Shown: positions 33,560 through 43,328, counted from the stretch's first letter. The stretch is 64,000 nt of DNA from Rubripirellula tenax (GCF_007860125.1 NZ_SJPW01000002.1:1155768-1219767), one strand, 5' to 3'. Numbers and translations are program-made. The notes: generated by a model not told the origin, from the sequence alone.

Positions 33560-35260
33560 ATGCCGGTTTCGCAAACTCCCGTTCGCCAGATCGCCGCTCC
33601 GATTCGAGCCCGGACTTGGACCTATCCCCTGGCGGGTCCAACGATCGTTTTTCTTTTCGCAACGGCGATCTTGTTCCATATCGCCGGATGCGATATTCCG
33701 GCGCGGCCGCCATTGGTCCCCGCTGATGTTGCCGAATTCGATGATGATGTGACTCCCCAACTCAGCCCCCTCGGTGATTCTGCGGCAGCGGAAGTCTCCA
33801 CCGAAGAAGATGGCTACGAGTTGCCCGTCGGCGCTTTCGAGGGCGACTGGCATGCCTGGGACATCTACTCAATCAGCGATAGCCCCGTCGGATACAACCA
33901 CTTGATGGCCGAAGCGATCGACGAGGAACAGGTGCGTTACGACTTGGACAATGTACTCTTCGTCAATCAAGGCAAGGCCCGAACGCTTCAGCGCTTGATG
34001 CAAACCAGTTACGAGAACCGCGACGGCCAGCTCATTCGATTCGAAAGTGAACTGCACGTCGGTCCGGTCGTGACACGAACCGTCGGAATCGTGAATGGCG
34101 AGCAACTGAAAGTTGAGACCGTCCGGGGAACCCAAAAGACAAGTAAGACGGTCACTTGGTCCGATAGTTACCGTGGACTGGTTGCAATCGAACAGTCGCT
34201 GCGAGCCAAGCCGATGACCCGGCGGGGCGAGACGCGGAATCTGCGTATGCTGATGCCGGGGCAATTCGAACTGGCAACGGCGCGGCTGCGATGCAGTGGC
34301 ACCGCGTCAGTACCGAATGCGGATCAAACGCTTGCCCAATTGAATGAAATCAATTTTGAAATCCAAGTCGATGGCCAGAATCCAATCTATTCCACCGTCT
34401 GGACGGACGATGAGGGAAACATCCTTCGCAGTGTTTCACAGGGCATGCAGTTCGTCGGCTATCGATCAGACGCTGCGGCGGCAAAGGCAGCCTTTCGCAG
34501 TTTGAATGATCTGGTTGCGATTCCCGTGTCGGGGACCTTCGAGCGACCGAGCGAATCGATTCGGTTGGCCATCACGGTCTCGCCGACGGCGAAAGCCGCA
34601 TCCGAGGGGCTGACGATGGGCGTCGAGGCGATGCCGGGCCAAATGGTTCGAGACGCGGATGATGGAACGATTCAGGTGCTTATCAGCCGTCTCGATGAAT
34701 CGACCATCAAAGGATTTCGAACGGCTACGCTGGCTCCACAACCGGGCGACTTTGAACCGAACGCATTGGTGGATTCCAACGCATCGCTTATTCAACGCTA
34801 TGCGACCGCGGCGATTGGAACACGACAACTGACGCCGACCGAGATTGCGATCGAACTGACCCGAACCACCCAGTCGCTGATCGACGATCGAAAACTGCCC
34901 AGCGGCCTGGTTCGCGCCAGTAGCGTTGCCAACGATGCCATCGGTGATCGACTGGGGAAATCGATCTTTCTGGTGGCGCTGCTGCGATCGCAAAAGATCC
35001 CCGCTCGATTGGCAATCGGGATGAAGTACGCTGACGATTCACCGGACCGAATGGTTTTCCATCCATGGACTTTGGCGTTCGTGGATGAACAATGGATCCA
35101 TCTGGACGCATCCGAGGGCGATGTTGCAGCGGCCGATCGATTGATGTTTGCGACGACGGATTTAGCCGCCGGCAACGAGTACTCGGCGTTTGTGCCGCTG
35201 TTCAATTCGATCAGCCGAATTGAAATCCGCGTCTTGCGTGCCCAGTATGCGAACGACTGA
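33560..35260 (+). CDS. Lipoprotein with transglutaminase-like domain lacking catalytic Cys
   Basis: A 566-residue exported protein. The N-terminal hydrophobic segment ends in HIAGC, a plausible lipobox, so it is probably a lipoprotein. The C-terminal domain matches the transglutaminase core: GDRLGKSIFLVALLRSQKIP and ARLAIGMKY align with the family's GDCxEHAxLxxALxRxxGIPxR pattern, followed by FHPWTLAFVDEQW and LDASEG. The Cys position is Arg (GDR), while the His (FHPW) and Asp (LDAS) regions remain. It is therefore probably non-catalytic, or uses the fold for binding. The middle region is beta-rich and unknown. Confidence 0.8.
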   Translation: MPVSQTPVRQIAAPIRARTWTYPLAGPTIVFLFATAILFHIAGCDIPARPPLVPADVAEFDDDVTPQLSPLGDSAAAEVSTEEDGYELPVGAFEGDWHAWDIYSISDSPVGYNHLMAEAIDEEQVRYDLDNVLFVNQGKARTLQRLMQTSYENRDGQLIRFESELHVGPVVTRTVGIVNGEQLKVETVRGTQKTSKTVTWSDSYRGLVAIEQSLRAKPMTRRGETRNLRMLMPGQFELATARLRCSGTASVPNADQTLAQLNEINFEIQVDGQNPIYSTVWTDDEGNILRSVSQGMQFVGYRSDAAAAKAAFRSLNDLVAIPVSGTFERPSESIRLAITVSPTAKAASEGLTMGVEAMPGQMVRDADDGTIQVLISRLDESTIKGFRTATLAPQPGDFEPNALVDSNASLIQRYATAAIGTRQLTPTEIAIELTRTTQSLIDDRKLPSGLVRASSVANDAIGDRLGKSIFLVALLRSQKIPARLAIGMKYADDSPDRMVFHPWTLAFVDEQWIHLDASEGDVAAADRLMFATTDLAAGNEYSAFVPLFNSISRIEIRVLRAQYAND

Positions 35261-35294
35261 TGCACGACATGGATCGAGTCCAAGCCGACACCGA

Positions 35295-35318
35295 CCCGTC
35301 AGGACATGCCCTGACGGG
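35295..35318. terminator. Perfect 9-bp hairpin between convergent genes
   Basis: Arms CCCGTCAGG (35295-35303) and CCTGACGGG (35310-35318) pair perfectly around a 6-nt loop, 35 bp after the transglutaminase-like gene and 37 bp after the end of the convergent NIDO-like gene. There is no T-tract. The position suits a bidirectional terminator. Confidence 0.45.
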
Positions 35319-35354
35319 ACGCTGGAATCACCTTGATCTGCAAGATCGCCACGG

Positions 35355-36179
35355 CTAGGCGGACTTCGTTCGATCGCGAGACCGGCGAAGTCGCCGACAA
35401 CCGATCAGACCCATCACTGCGAAAATCGCCAGAGTTGACGGTTCGGGAACGGTTCCGCCCGGGTTGCCGACGTTTCCGTTACGAGCTTCGAAAAGGTATC
35501 GGCCCAACTCAGGGCTATTGAGGCTGTTGTTGATCAAGCCGGTCGTCAAGTTGTCATCCAAGAACGCTCCGTTGACCAATGAACCGTCAAGCTGGAAAAA
35601 CGATCCGGCGGCGTTGGAGTAACCCACGGAAGCCGATACCCCGCCACTTGCCGTTCCCAACTCCCAAAGAATTTGTTCATAGTTGAACTCTATATCAAAG
35701 TCACCGGCTCGGATGTCTGAGCGATCTGTCAACACAAGTTGAAATCGATTCAGCGGCTCCACTGATGGAAAGGCTGCCACATCGACCCAGTTCACACCAA
35801 AGGCTGCCCGCCCATCAACGGTTCCCGTGCCATATCGAACGGGTTCGCCCACACTCAGTGTATCAACGTCGGCAAAGAACGGTGCGATGATCGGCCCCGA
35901 ACCTGCATCTCCCGCGCCCGTGATACCCGACGGCGTGAAAGTTGAGAAACCGGAGTCGAACGTGACGTTTCCGTTCGTGTTAACAAACAAGGAGTTGAAT
36001 GTTTGCCCAAAAAAGTTGATGTCGAAGCCAATCGCGACTGGACCTTCGAAACCGTCATCATTTCGGAATTGATCAGTTGAGTCGAAACCCGAGCGAATCA
36101 CACCTGCGTCGACCGATCCGCCGATGAACAGCAGGGAAGTCATCCCCAAAGCTAAAACCCTGAACCACTTCTTCATCAT
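35355..36179 (-). CDS. NIDO-like secreted protein with PEP-CTERM anchor
   Basis: A 274-residue exported protein. A signal peptide (VLALGMTSLLFIGGSVDA) precedes a domain resembling the nidogen extracellular (NIDO) module: GFDINFFGQTFNSLFVNTNG, NVTFDSGFSTFTPSG, IIAPFFADVDTLSVGEPVRY and FQLVLTDRSD. It ends with VPEPSTLAIFAVMGLIGCRR, a PEP-CTERM sorting signal with a basic tail. Tandem ATGs at 36179 and 36176 follow a G-rich stretch that can serve as ribosome-binding site. Likely a cell-surface or matrix adhesion protein attached by exosortase. Confidence 0.8.
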   Translation of the reverse strand: MMKKWFRVLALGMTSLLFIGGSVDAGVIRSGFDSTDQFRNDDGFEGPVAIGFDINFFGQTFNSLFVNTNGNVTFDSGFSTFTPSGITGAGDAGSGPIIAPFFADVDTLSVGEPVRYGTGTVDGRAAFGVNWVDVAAFPSVEPLNRFQLVLTDRSDIRAGDFDIEFNYEQILWELGTASGGVSASVGYSNAAGSFFQLDGSLVNGAFLDDNLTTGLINNSLNSPELGRYLFEARNGNVGNPGGTVPEPSTLAIFAVMGLIGCRRLRRSRDRTKSA

Positions 36180-36335
36180 CTTATCCCCCCAGAATGAGCC
36201 TTTGAAATCTACGACTCTGGTGATAACTCTCGTAAAATGCCACGTCAACTACCCACTCACCAAATAAGCCCTAAATCTCCCAAACTGAAACATGCGTACA
36301 TGTTAGGTAGTCCAGAAACAGCCGACAGAGGTACA

Positions 36336-36788
36336 TCATTGGGGGCGTTGATTGGCCAGGAATCCCGCGGCGGCGGCAAGGAGCGGATCAATCGTTTCGG
36401 CCTGGACGGGTTCGGGTGGAGACTTCCATTGGAACCACTCAGCCGATTCGTGCTCGGTCAGCGTTAGCGACGGCTGTCCGGTGACATAGCCGATGAAGTA
36501 ACGAACGTGCTTGTCGAAAACCACGTCGCCATGCCGCTTGTAGGTGACGGGATATCGAAGATCGAAGTGAAAATCGTTTTCTAATTCGATATCCGTTGCT
36601 GGGATGCCCGTTTCTTCCTCGGTTTCGCGAATCGCGGCTTGCTTGAACGACTCGCCCTTCTCGCAGTGGCCTTTGGGCAAGTCCCAGCGATCACGGTGAC
36701 GCATCAACAGAAAATGGCTTGGCGATTCCGAGTCGGAAAACAGTAAAATCCCTGCCGCTCGAACCGCTTCGCCAACGATTTTCTTCAT
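36336..36788 (-). CDS. Nudix hydrolase, diadenosine-tetraphosphatase-like
   Basis: A 150-residue Nudix hydrolase with an exact Nudix box (GHCEKGESFKQAAIRE, then TEEETGI, keeping G, E, RE and EE at canonical spacing). The preceding strands SHFLLMRHRDRWDLPKGH resemble the asymmetric Ap4A hydrolase group, which cleaves dinucleoside polyphosphates. The start at 36788 has GGCGGGA upstream; the frame is open to 36845. It is divergent from the cobalamin adenosyltransferase gene with 110 bp between starts. Confidence 0.88.
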   Translation of the reverse strand: MKKIVGEAVRAAGILLFSDSESPSHFLLMRHRDRWDLPKGHCEKGESFKQAAIRETEEETGIPATDIELENDFHFDLRYPVTYKRHGDVVFDKHVRYFIGYVTGQPSLTLTEHESAEWFQWKSPPEPVQAETIDPLLAAAAGFLANQRPQ

Positions 36789-36898
36789 CAAATCCCGCCT
36801 TTCGAAATGTCGGCCCCATCCATCCGCTTGCCGCGCTGGAATCATGACACCAACATGTCCAAACTTTCGCGACCCTCCCTCGATCCAAATCTAGTGCA

Positions 36899-37450
36899 AT
36901 GAAAATTTATACGCGAACCGGTGACACTGGCAGTACCGGGTTGTTCGGTGGGCCTCGTGTGTCGAAGGATGATGACCGGATCGAATCTTATGGCACAGTC
37001 GATGAACTCAACGCTGCGATCGGAATGGCTCGAGCAGCGGGCGTCGGAAGCGAGATTGACGAGCAATTGTCCCAAATCCAGCACGAACTGTTTTCGATCG
37101 GCGCCGAGTTGGCGACACCGGATCCGGATGCGTTTCAGATGCGAATCATCACCACGGGTCACATTGAACGACTGGAGCAATGGATCGATCATCACGAAAA
37201 GAATCTGCCGCCGCTGAAGCACTTTATTCTGCCGGCCGGACACGCCGGATCGGTGACCCTGCACTTGGCCCGGTCGATTTGCCGCCGTGCGGAACGGCGA
37301 GTCGTCACGTTGGTCCGGCATCACGAGACTCAAATTTCGGAAGAGTTGATTGTCTATCTGAATCGGTTGAGCGACCTTTTGTTCGTCCTGACTCGGGCGG
37401 TGAACCACAACGCGGGGATCGAAGAAGTCCAGTGGATTCGCCCAACTTGA
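36899..37450 (+). CDS. Cob(I)alamin adenosyltransferase, PduO type
   Basis: Transfers the adenosyl group of ATP to cob(I)alamin to form coenzyme B12. The N-terminus MKIYTRTGDTGSTGLFGG is the ATP-binding signature; SYGTVDELNAAIGMAR and RSICRRAERRVVTL are the conserved helix motifs of the PduO family. At 183 residues it has the usual length. No cobalamin riboswitch is visible in the short leader. It precedes glnB on the same strand. Confidence 0.92.
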   Translation: MKIYTRTGDTGSTGLFGGPRVSKDDDRIESYGTVDELNAAIGMARAAGVGSEIDEQLSQIQHELFSIGAELATPDPDAFQMRIITTGHIERLEQWIDHHEKNLPPLKHFILPAGHAGSVTLHLARSICRRAERRVVTLVRHHETQISEELIVYLNRLSDLLFVLTRAVNHNAGIEEVQWIRPT

Positions 37451-37533
37451 TCGCGGGCCGCACCGGTAACTGGAAATACTGGGTTTTTCCACCACGCAGT
37501 GGTGGATCAGCCCGCTAGATCAACCCGAATTGA

Positions 37534-37944
<411 letters not shown>

Positions 37945-38022
37945 TCAGCCTTTCGTGCACTGCGCGTATTTCGCGTGCTGCGCCGGAGCGTTGATTCTTA
38001 GCAGCAGTGCCAAAGGCCCAAC

Positions 38023-40644
38023 ATGTCCATGCGACCGATCGTACTGCGCTGTCGCGAATTGCTTCGCGAGGGTCGCGAGAAAGCACACCAGCAACATCGC
38101 AGCGGGTCGCCTGGGACACAGATCTCGACCCTGCTGGCTGATTTGTACGACGACGTCGTGCTGGATGTGTGGAACGAAGCGACTCGCGAATTTGCAACCG
38201 ATGATCGGCTGGGCGGTTTGTGCTTGATCGCGCACGGAGGTTTCGGGCGGCGTGATTTGGCGCCGTACTCCGACGCCGACCTGATGCTTCTAACAACGCC
38301 ACGTTCCGAAAGCCTCGCGACAAAGATAGCGGGTAATCTGACTCGTGACCTCAGCGATTCAGGCATCACGCCGGGACTTTCCATCCGCTCGGCTGCCGAA
38401 GCGTGCAGCATGTCCTGGACGGACCCGATCGTCTTCACGTCGCTGGCCGAGTCACGTTTGTTGGCGGGCAGCTTGCAGTTGTACAAAAATTACTTTGATG
38501 CGTTTCGGCATGGAGCGATGCGACGCAGCAAGCAGATCATCCGTGACATCGTTGCCGCCCGGCGCGAAGAACGGGCCAAGTGGGGCGAGACAACGTACTT
38601 GCTTCGGCCGAACGTCAAACGTTCGCGAGGCGCGCTGCGCGACATCCAGCTGATTCGATGGATCGGGTTTGCCCGTTACGGCGAAACCGATCTGGATCGA
38701 TTGCTTCGGCTGGGTGCGCTGCCCGAGGACGATTACCGAAATGTTCGCCAAGCGTTTGCGTTCATGCTGCGTTTGCGCAACGAACTGCATTTTCGCGAAG
38801 GCAAAGGCCAAGACGTACTGGACCGCGCGACGCAAATGGAGATTGCCCAAACCTGGGGTTACGCCGGAACCGAAGGAGTCTTGCCCGTCGAACAGTTCAT
38901 GCAGGACTACTTTGATAAGGCGCGCAATGTTCGATACGCGTCGTCCTATTTTGCCGATGACGCAGACAGCCGACCGTGGTTGCATCGCGTCTATGAACGT
39001 GTCTTTTCTCGCAAGATCGATGAAAAGATTCGAATGGGCCCTGCACACATTTGGGTTCGCGAAGACCGCTTGCCATCGTTCTCGCAAAGCTTGCCGGAAG
39101 TCCTGCGGTTGATGAGCTTGGCGAATCAGCATAACCGACGCATTTCGCACCATACCTGGCAAGCGATTCGATTGGCGATGCAGGACCGATCCCCGACTCA
39201 ACCGAAACCGGAAACGATCGAAGCATTCTTGTCGCTGCTAAGCAATCCCGGTCGACTGGCACCACTGCTGAGGCGACTTCACGAGCTGAGAATCATCGAA
39301 CAGTTGATCCCCGAGTTCCGGCGGATGCGAGGCTTGCTGCAGTTCAACGCTTATCACAAGTACACCGTCGACGCGCACAGCTTTCTTGCGGTCGAAGCAG
39401 CGACCAATATGCAAGACGATCCCGGCGGTATGGGCCGTCGCTATCGACGGATCGACGACAAGCGACTCTTGCACCTGGCGTTGTTGATTCATGATATCGG
39501 CAAAGGCTACGAAGAAGATCACTGCATCGTCGGCGCCCGAATTGCCCGTGACACGGCCAAGCGATTGAATCTTGATTCGGCCACTGCGGAAACCCTGGAA
39601 TGGTTGGTGCTGAAACACTTGGCCGTTAACGTCGCCGCGTTTCGCCACGACTTGAGTGATCCCGAGATCGTGCTGTCGTTCGCCGCAGAAGTCGGTTCCA
39701 TTCGTCGATTGGAACTGCTGGTCGTTCACTCGGTCGCGGACTTGATTTCGGTGGGGCCGGGTGTCGCGACGGATTGGAAAATGAATCTGATCGAAGACCT
39801 TTACAAGCGGACACGCCGCTACTTCGATTCCGGCGACTTGCCCGGCAGCCCCAATGATCCCGAAATCGAATCGACTCGTGAGAGGGTTTCCAAAGAACTA
39901 TCGACTCGCTCCGCTTCACCGATCGCAACCGAACTGCTTGAACAGATTCCGCTATCACTGCTAAGTCGGTGTGAACCGCAGGACCTGGCCAACGAGATCA
40001 TGGCCGTTGCGGATCGGTCGGATCGAGACAGCAAGACGATTTGCTTGTGCCGTTTCGACGACAGCTTCAAGGCGATGCTTTACACCGTGATTCGGCGTGA
40101 AGACAAACACTCGATCGGAACGTTTGCACGCGCGACCGGAGCGCTGGCGACGAGCGACTTGACGATCATGCGAGCGCAGATCGAAATGGTGGGCGATTAT
40201 GCGTGGGATCACTTCTGGGTTTTAGATCCACAATCGCCCGACGGCCCCGCGTCGAATCATCGAACCAGCGAAGTCAGTGATCGTGTGTGTAGATTGCTGG
40301 ACGTGCCGGATGCACCCCTGCCCGCGTATCGTTCGCGATGGAAACCCAGCACCGTCATCGAACCGAACCAAGTCCAGGTGTTGCCCACGAAAGTGGTCTT
40401 TGACAACGACACGGTCGATCGATACACGATCGTTTCTTTCTTTGCGTACGACGAAGTCGGCTTGCTCTACCGCATCGCATCGGCGCTGGCCGAGAAACGA
40501 CTGGTGTTGTCGTTCGCCAAAATTGACACGCACTTGGATCAAGTCGCCGACGTTTTTTATGTTTCGGAAATCGACGGTTCGAAGTTGATCGACTCGAAGC
40601 GTCAAGAAGAAGTTCGAGCTGCGTTGCTGGACGTCGTCAACTGA
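38023..40644 (+). CDS. glnD: Bifunctional uridylyltransferase/uridylyl-removing enzyme
   Basis: Adds UMP to and removes it from P-II according to glutamine level. The nucleotidyltransferase motif GGFGRRDLAPYSDADLMLL is at about residues 72-90. The HD phosphohydrolase (uridylyl-removing) motif LLIHDIGKGYEEDH is near residue 490. Two ACT domains close the protein; the last reads YTIVSFFAYDEVGLLYRIAS. At 873 residues it matches the usual size. ATG at 38023, with an in-frame ATG two codons later. Confidence 0.94.
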   Translation: MSMRPIVLRCRELLREGREKAHQQHRSGSPGTQISTLLADLYDDVVLDVWNEATREFATDDRLGGLCLIAHGGFGRRDLAPYSDADLMLLTTPRSESLATKIAGNLTRDLSDSGITPGLSIRSAAEACSMSWTDPIVFTSLAESRLLAGSLQLYKNYFDAFRHGAMRRSKQIIRDIVAARREERAKWGETTYLLRPNVKRSRGALRDIQLIRWIGFARYGETDLDRLLRLGALPEDDYRNVRQAFAFMLRLRNELHFREGKGQDVLDRATQMEIAQTWGYAGTEGVLPVEQFMQDYFDKARNVRYASSYFADDADSRPWLHRVYERVFSRKIDEKIRMGPAHIWVREDRLPSFSQSLPEVLRLMSLANQHNRRISHHTWQAIRLAMQDRSPTQPKPETIEAFLSLLSNPGRLAPLLRRLHELRIIEQLIPEFRRMRGLLQFNAYHKYTVDAHSFLAVEAATNMQDDPGGMGRRYRRIDDKRLLHLALLIHDIGKGYEEDHCIVGARIARDTAKRLNLDSATAETLEWLVLKHLAVNVAAFRHDLSDPEIVLSFAAEVGSIRRLELLVVHSVADLISVGPGVATDWKMNLIEDLYKRTRRYFDSGDLPGSPNDPEIESTRERVSKELSTRSASPIATELLEQIPLSLLSRCEPQDLANEIMAVADRSDRDSKTICLCRFDDSFKAMLYTVIRREDKHSIGTFARATGALATSDLTIMRAQIEMVGDYAWDHFWVLDPQSPDGPASNHRTSEVSDRVCRLLDVPDAPLPAYRSRWKPSTVIEPNQVQVLPTKVVFDNDTVDRYTIVSFFAYDEVGLLYRIASALAEKRLVLSFAKIDTHLDQVADVFYVSEIDGSKLIDSKRQEEVRAALLDVVN

Positions 40645-41044
40645 CGTCACTTGTTGTCGAATTCGAATCGACGAATCCCGCCGGCGCCGTTGAACGTCAT
40701 CACGTGACCAACGCGACGACTCGGTAGAGTTTGTCGATTAGCGAATCGAATGGGATTGCTAGGATTCTGCCAGACGGCGTTGGGCGAAATCTGAAAAAGA
40801 CCGCAGCAATTTCTTGCCACCTATTGACGGCGCGGCAATGCTTCCGTGGTTCATCAACCATGGCCGCTCGACGGGTCCTGTCATCCGACGCAAGCACTGT
40901 CTTGTTCAAGCACGGGAATCCTGTCACTCGGCCACCCACCTGATGGTTAGCGTCGGACGAAACATTCGGATCGGCAAGGAAACCGAGGGCTGGGTAGGTT
41001 CCCAATCAGCCCCCCAAAACCGCTTAGAACAAGGAAGTCGTACC
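40645..41044. other. Intergenic region upstream of Cys-rich gene
   Basis: 400 bp between glnD and the Cys-rich secreted protein. The reading frame of the latter is open leftwards to 40814, but those residues do not look coding and the signal peptide begins at 41045. A short palindrome, GTCGA-N7-TCGAC, lies just after glnD. No tRNA or other RNA was recognised. Confidence 0.5.
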
Positions 41045-41812
41045 ATGCGAATCTCCGCACTTTCCATCGCTCTTGTCGTCGCCACGACGCTGGCGTCCAC
41101 CGCATCCGCCAAGAATGATTTCAGCGCGTTGCTGGCCGACTTGAGTTTCGGTGACGCCCCGCCTTCGGCAGCGGAAATGCGATCCGAATTGCCTTCGCTC
41201 AACTCGCCCCAACGTTCGCTTGAATTCCCAACGTCGAACGGCTTAGAAGTCGCAGCCCGCGAAGTCGCGAAAGAACTGAGGCCTGTCCCCCAATCGTTCG
41301 CGTTGCCAGTTCCTCAGGCATCACTTCGCGATCCCTTCGTGGCGAACAACCGCTCGAGCGGACCAACGGATATCGACCTGAACACCGCATTCGCGGTTCA
41401 AGAGTTCGAATCCAGCGGCAATCGCGTCGCCGCCCAATCCGTTGGACTCGGACGACATCGGGCCGCAGGCTGCGATTCCCCCACCTGTGCCGGGGGAAAC
41501 TGCGGGTGCGGCGGTTGCGGGAACCGCGGCAACGAGACGGTGATCGATTGCACGCCGCACAGGGCTCCGAATCTTCCCTCATCGTCGTTCATCCAGTACT
41601 TCCGAAGCGAGAAATGCAACACCAACGTTTGGGACAACTACAGCCGTCCATGCGGACGGGTTCACGCCCACAGCCATGGCACGTGTGACTGCTTTAACAA
41701 GTCGCGGTCGTGTGGCGAGTTGCTGGCGCCGTGCGGCCGTACCGGTTGCGGAGGATGTGCAGGTTGCGACAAGGCTTGTGACAGCCCCTGCGATACCGGC
41801 TGCGACCGATAG
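41045..41812 (+). CDS. Secreted protein with Cys/His-rich C-terminus
   Basis: A 255-residue exported protein of unknown function. The signal peptide (ISALSIALVVATTLASTASA) is followed by an Ala/Pro/Ser-rich spacer, then from about residue 140 a dense cysteine region with GNCGCGGCGNRG, HAHSHGTCDC, CGRTGCGGCAGCDKAC and a CDTGCDR end. Around 25 cysteines and several histidines suggest metal binding or heavy disulfide cross-linking in the envelope. AAGGAAG upstream supports the ATG at 41045. A strong terminator follows at 41971. Confidence 0.7.
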   Translation: MRISALSIALVVATTLASTASAKNDFSALLADLSFGDAPPSAAEMRSELPSLNSPQRSLEFPTSNGLEVAAREVAKELRPVPQSFALPVPQASLRDPFVANNRSSGPTDIDLNTAFAVQEFESSGNRVAAQSVGLGRHRAAGCDSPTCAGGNCGCGGCGNRGNETVIDCTPHRAPNLPSSSFIQYFRSEKCNTNVWDNYSRPCGRVHAHSHGTCDCFNKSRSCGELLAPCGRTGCGGCAGCDKACDSPCDTGCDR

Positions 41813-41970
41813 TTGCAAATCGCCTCACCTGCAGCCTCCATTTTGGGTCGTTCCAAGAAAATCCACCCTCAAGACCAATTCGATTTCAGGTGCCCCGGCT
41901 CAAATGCCGATGTCACGGGTACCATGGATTGGGAGGGTGGAACGATCGGTGCCATCGTTCCAGCATTGAT

Positions 41971-42016
41971 GGGCCATGGTGAGGCAGGGAGGGCTTCACC
42001 ATGGCCCTTCTTTTTT
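41971..42016 (+). terminator. Strong intrinsic terminator
   Basis: A perfect 12-bp G/C-rich stem (GGGCCATGGTGA at 41971-41982 with TCACCATGGCCC at 41996-42007) and a 13-nt loop, followed directly by TTCTTTTTT. It ends the Cys-rich gene transcript before the convergent flavoprotein gene. Confidence 0.85.
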
Positions 42017-42054
42017 GCGCCCAGCTTAGACCGGCCGCTTTTCTAGTTCCCAGT

Positions 42055-43218
42055 TCAGCTTTCCGGGCTGAGCTCAATTTGCCGGGCCAGTTGGCGATCC
42101 GCGGCCGACGTGTCGGTCCCTTCACCAGCCGCTGTTTGCCCCTCGCGACTTCGCTTCGCGACAATATCCTTGGCAATCTTTGTCGAATGGTCGTGGCAAT
42201 TCTCAAGAAAGATTTGGTACTTGCTGCTTTGCGTTCCACCAATCGCAGTGCCGGCAACATAGATGCCGGGTAAGTCCGTTTCCATCGTCACCGGATTGAA
42301 GACCGGAGCCAGTGCCGGTCCGCTAAGCGGGATCCCCATTTGTTTGAACAGTGACTTATCTTGCTGGTATCCGATCAGCGTCAAAACATCGTCGACGGCT
42401 ACCGAAACTCGCTGGACCGATCCGTCTTCGCCGATTTGGTTCAGCACGACGCAACCCGGCTCGATCTTAACGACGCGAGATCCGAAAGCCGCCTCGATCG
42501 CGCCGCTGCGGACCAAGCCTTCGATCTCCGGCCGTAACCAATACTTGATGCTTTCCGTCGGCAGCGATGGACCGTGGTAGCAAAGCGTCACCTTGGCTCC
42601 CACCCGGTGCAGCCGAATCGCGGCCTCGACAGCACTATTACGGCCGCCGACGATCAAAACCCGGCGGCCGTGGTACCGATGAGGCTCACGAAGGTAACCG
42701 TCGACCATCGGCAATTCCTCGCCCTCGACACCCAAACGATTGGGCCGATCGGTACCGCCGATCGCCAACACGACATTCGAAGCGAGAATCGTTTGGACCG
42801 TCGCGGGTTGGTCGACGGGGTGCGACGATTCCGAATCGGCGTGATGACTCGCGACGGTTCGGACCAACCAATCATTGTCGTCGCCTCGATCGACCGAAAT
42901 GACGCGAGTGAAAGACGTGATCGGCACACGAAACTGTTGGACGACCGAACGCAGGTAGTTCAGATACTCTTCGCGTGTGGCTTTGTTTTGGTCGATCGTT
43001 TGAAGCGGGACACCTGCGATGGAGATGCGATCGTTGCTGCTGAACCAACGGGTTTGCGGCGCCCACCAAGATATCGTGTGACCGATCGAACCGGCTTCCA
43101 ACACGCGACACTCGATCTTGGCGGCATTCAACGCGATCGCCGTTTCAATTCCTATGGGGCCGCCCCCAATCACAACAGCATCACAACGGGACGGAGAGCT
43201 CGCTTCAGAAGGGGTCAT
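42055..43218 (-). CDS. YpdA-like FAD-dependent disulfide reductase
   Basis: A 387-residue flavoprotein of the two-dinucleotide-binding type. The FAD-binding loop CDAVVIGGGPIGIETAIALN opens the protein and GGRNSAVEAAIRLHRVGAKV provides the NAD(P)H site. GHTISWWAPQTRWFSSNDRI is the characteristic segment of YpdA proteins, which reduce bacillithiol disulfide. No CxxC redox motif is visible, as in YpdA. Start at the ATG at 43218; the frame is open to 43284. Whether this organism makes bacillithiol cannot be judged here. Confidence 0.78.
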   Translation of the reverse strand: MTPSEASSPSRCDAVVIGGGPIGIETAIALNAAKIECRVLEAGSIGHTISWWAPQTRWFSSNDRISIAGVPLQTIDQNKATREEYLNYLRSVVQQFRVPITSFTRVISVDRGDDNDWLVRTVASHHADSESSHPVDQPATVQTILASNVVLAIGGTDRPNRLGVEGEELPMVDGYLREPHRYHGRRVLIVGGRNSAVEAAIRLHRVGAKVTLCYHGPSLPTESIKYWLRPEIEGLVRSGAIEAAFGSRVVKIEPGCVVLNQIGEDGSVQRVSVAVDDVLTLIGYQQDKSLFKQMGIPLSGPALAPVFNPVTMETDLPGIYVAGTAIGGTQSSKYQIFLENCHDHSTKIAKDIVAKRSREGQTAAGEGTDTSAADRQLARQIELSPES

Positions 43219-43328
43219 CGACAAGTCGGCAGCGGGGACAGTGTTTAAAAAAATAGGGCGGACAGCCAACAATTGACTGTCCACCCATTCTAAACACGTT
43301 TGGCCGTCGCGAGGTCGACTTTCGTTGA

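Noticed and set aside
36290-36303. ACATG-CGTA-CATGT palindrome between the Nudix gene and the NIDO-like gene
   Set aside because: Five-base arms are expected by chance in a window of this size, and no matching second site or regulator was found.
37491-37507. Hairpin CCACCAC-GCA-GTGGTGG between the cobalamin adenosyltransferase and glnB genes
   Set aside because: A 7-bp stem with a 3-nt loop and no T-tract on the plus strand; too little to call a terminator or regulator.
41401-41420. GTTCGAATCC, which resembles a tRNA T-loop
   Set aside because: It lies in the coding sequence of the Cys-rich protein and no acceptor, D or anticodon stems can be drawn around it.
42574-43248. Plus-strand open frame antisense to the YpdA-like gene
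   Set aside because: Composition is Arg/Asp-rich and no family is visible, while the opposite strand encodes clear FAD and NAD(P)H motifs.
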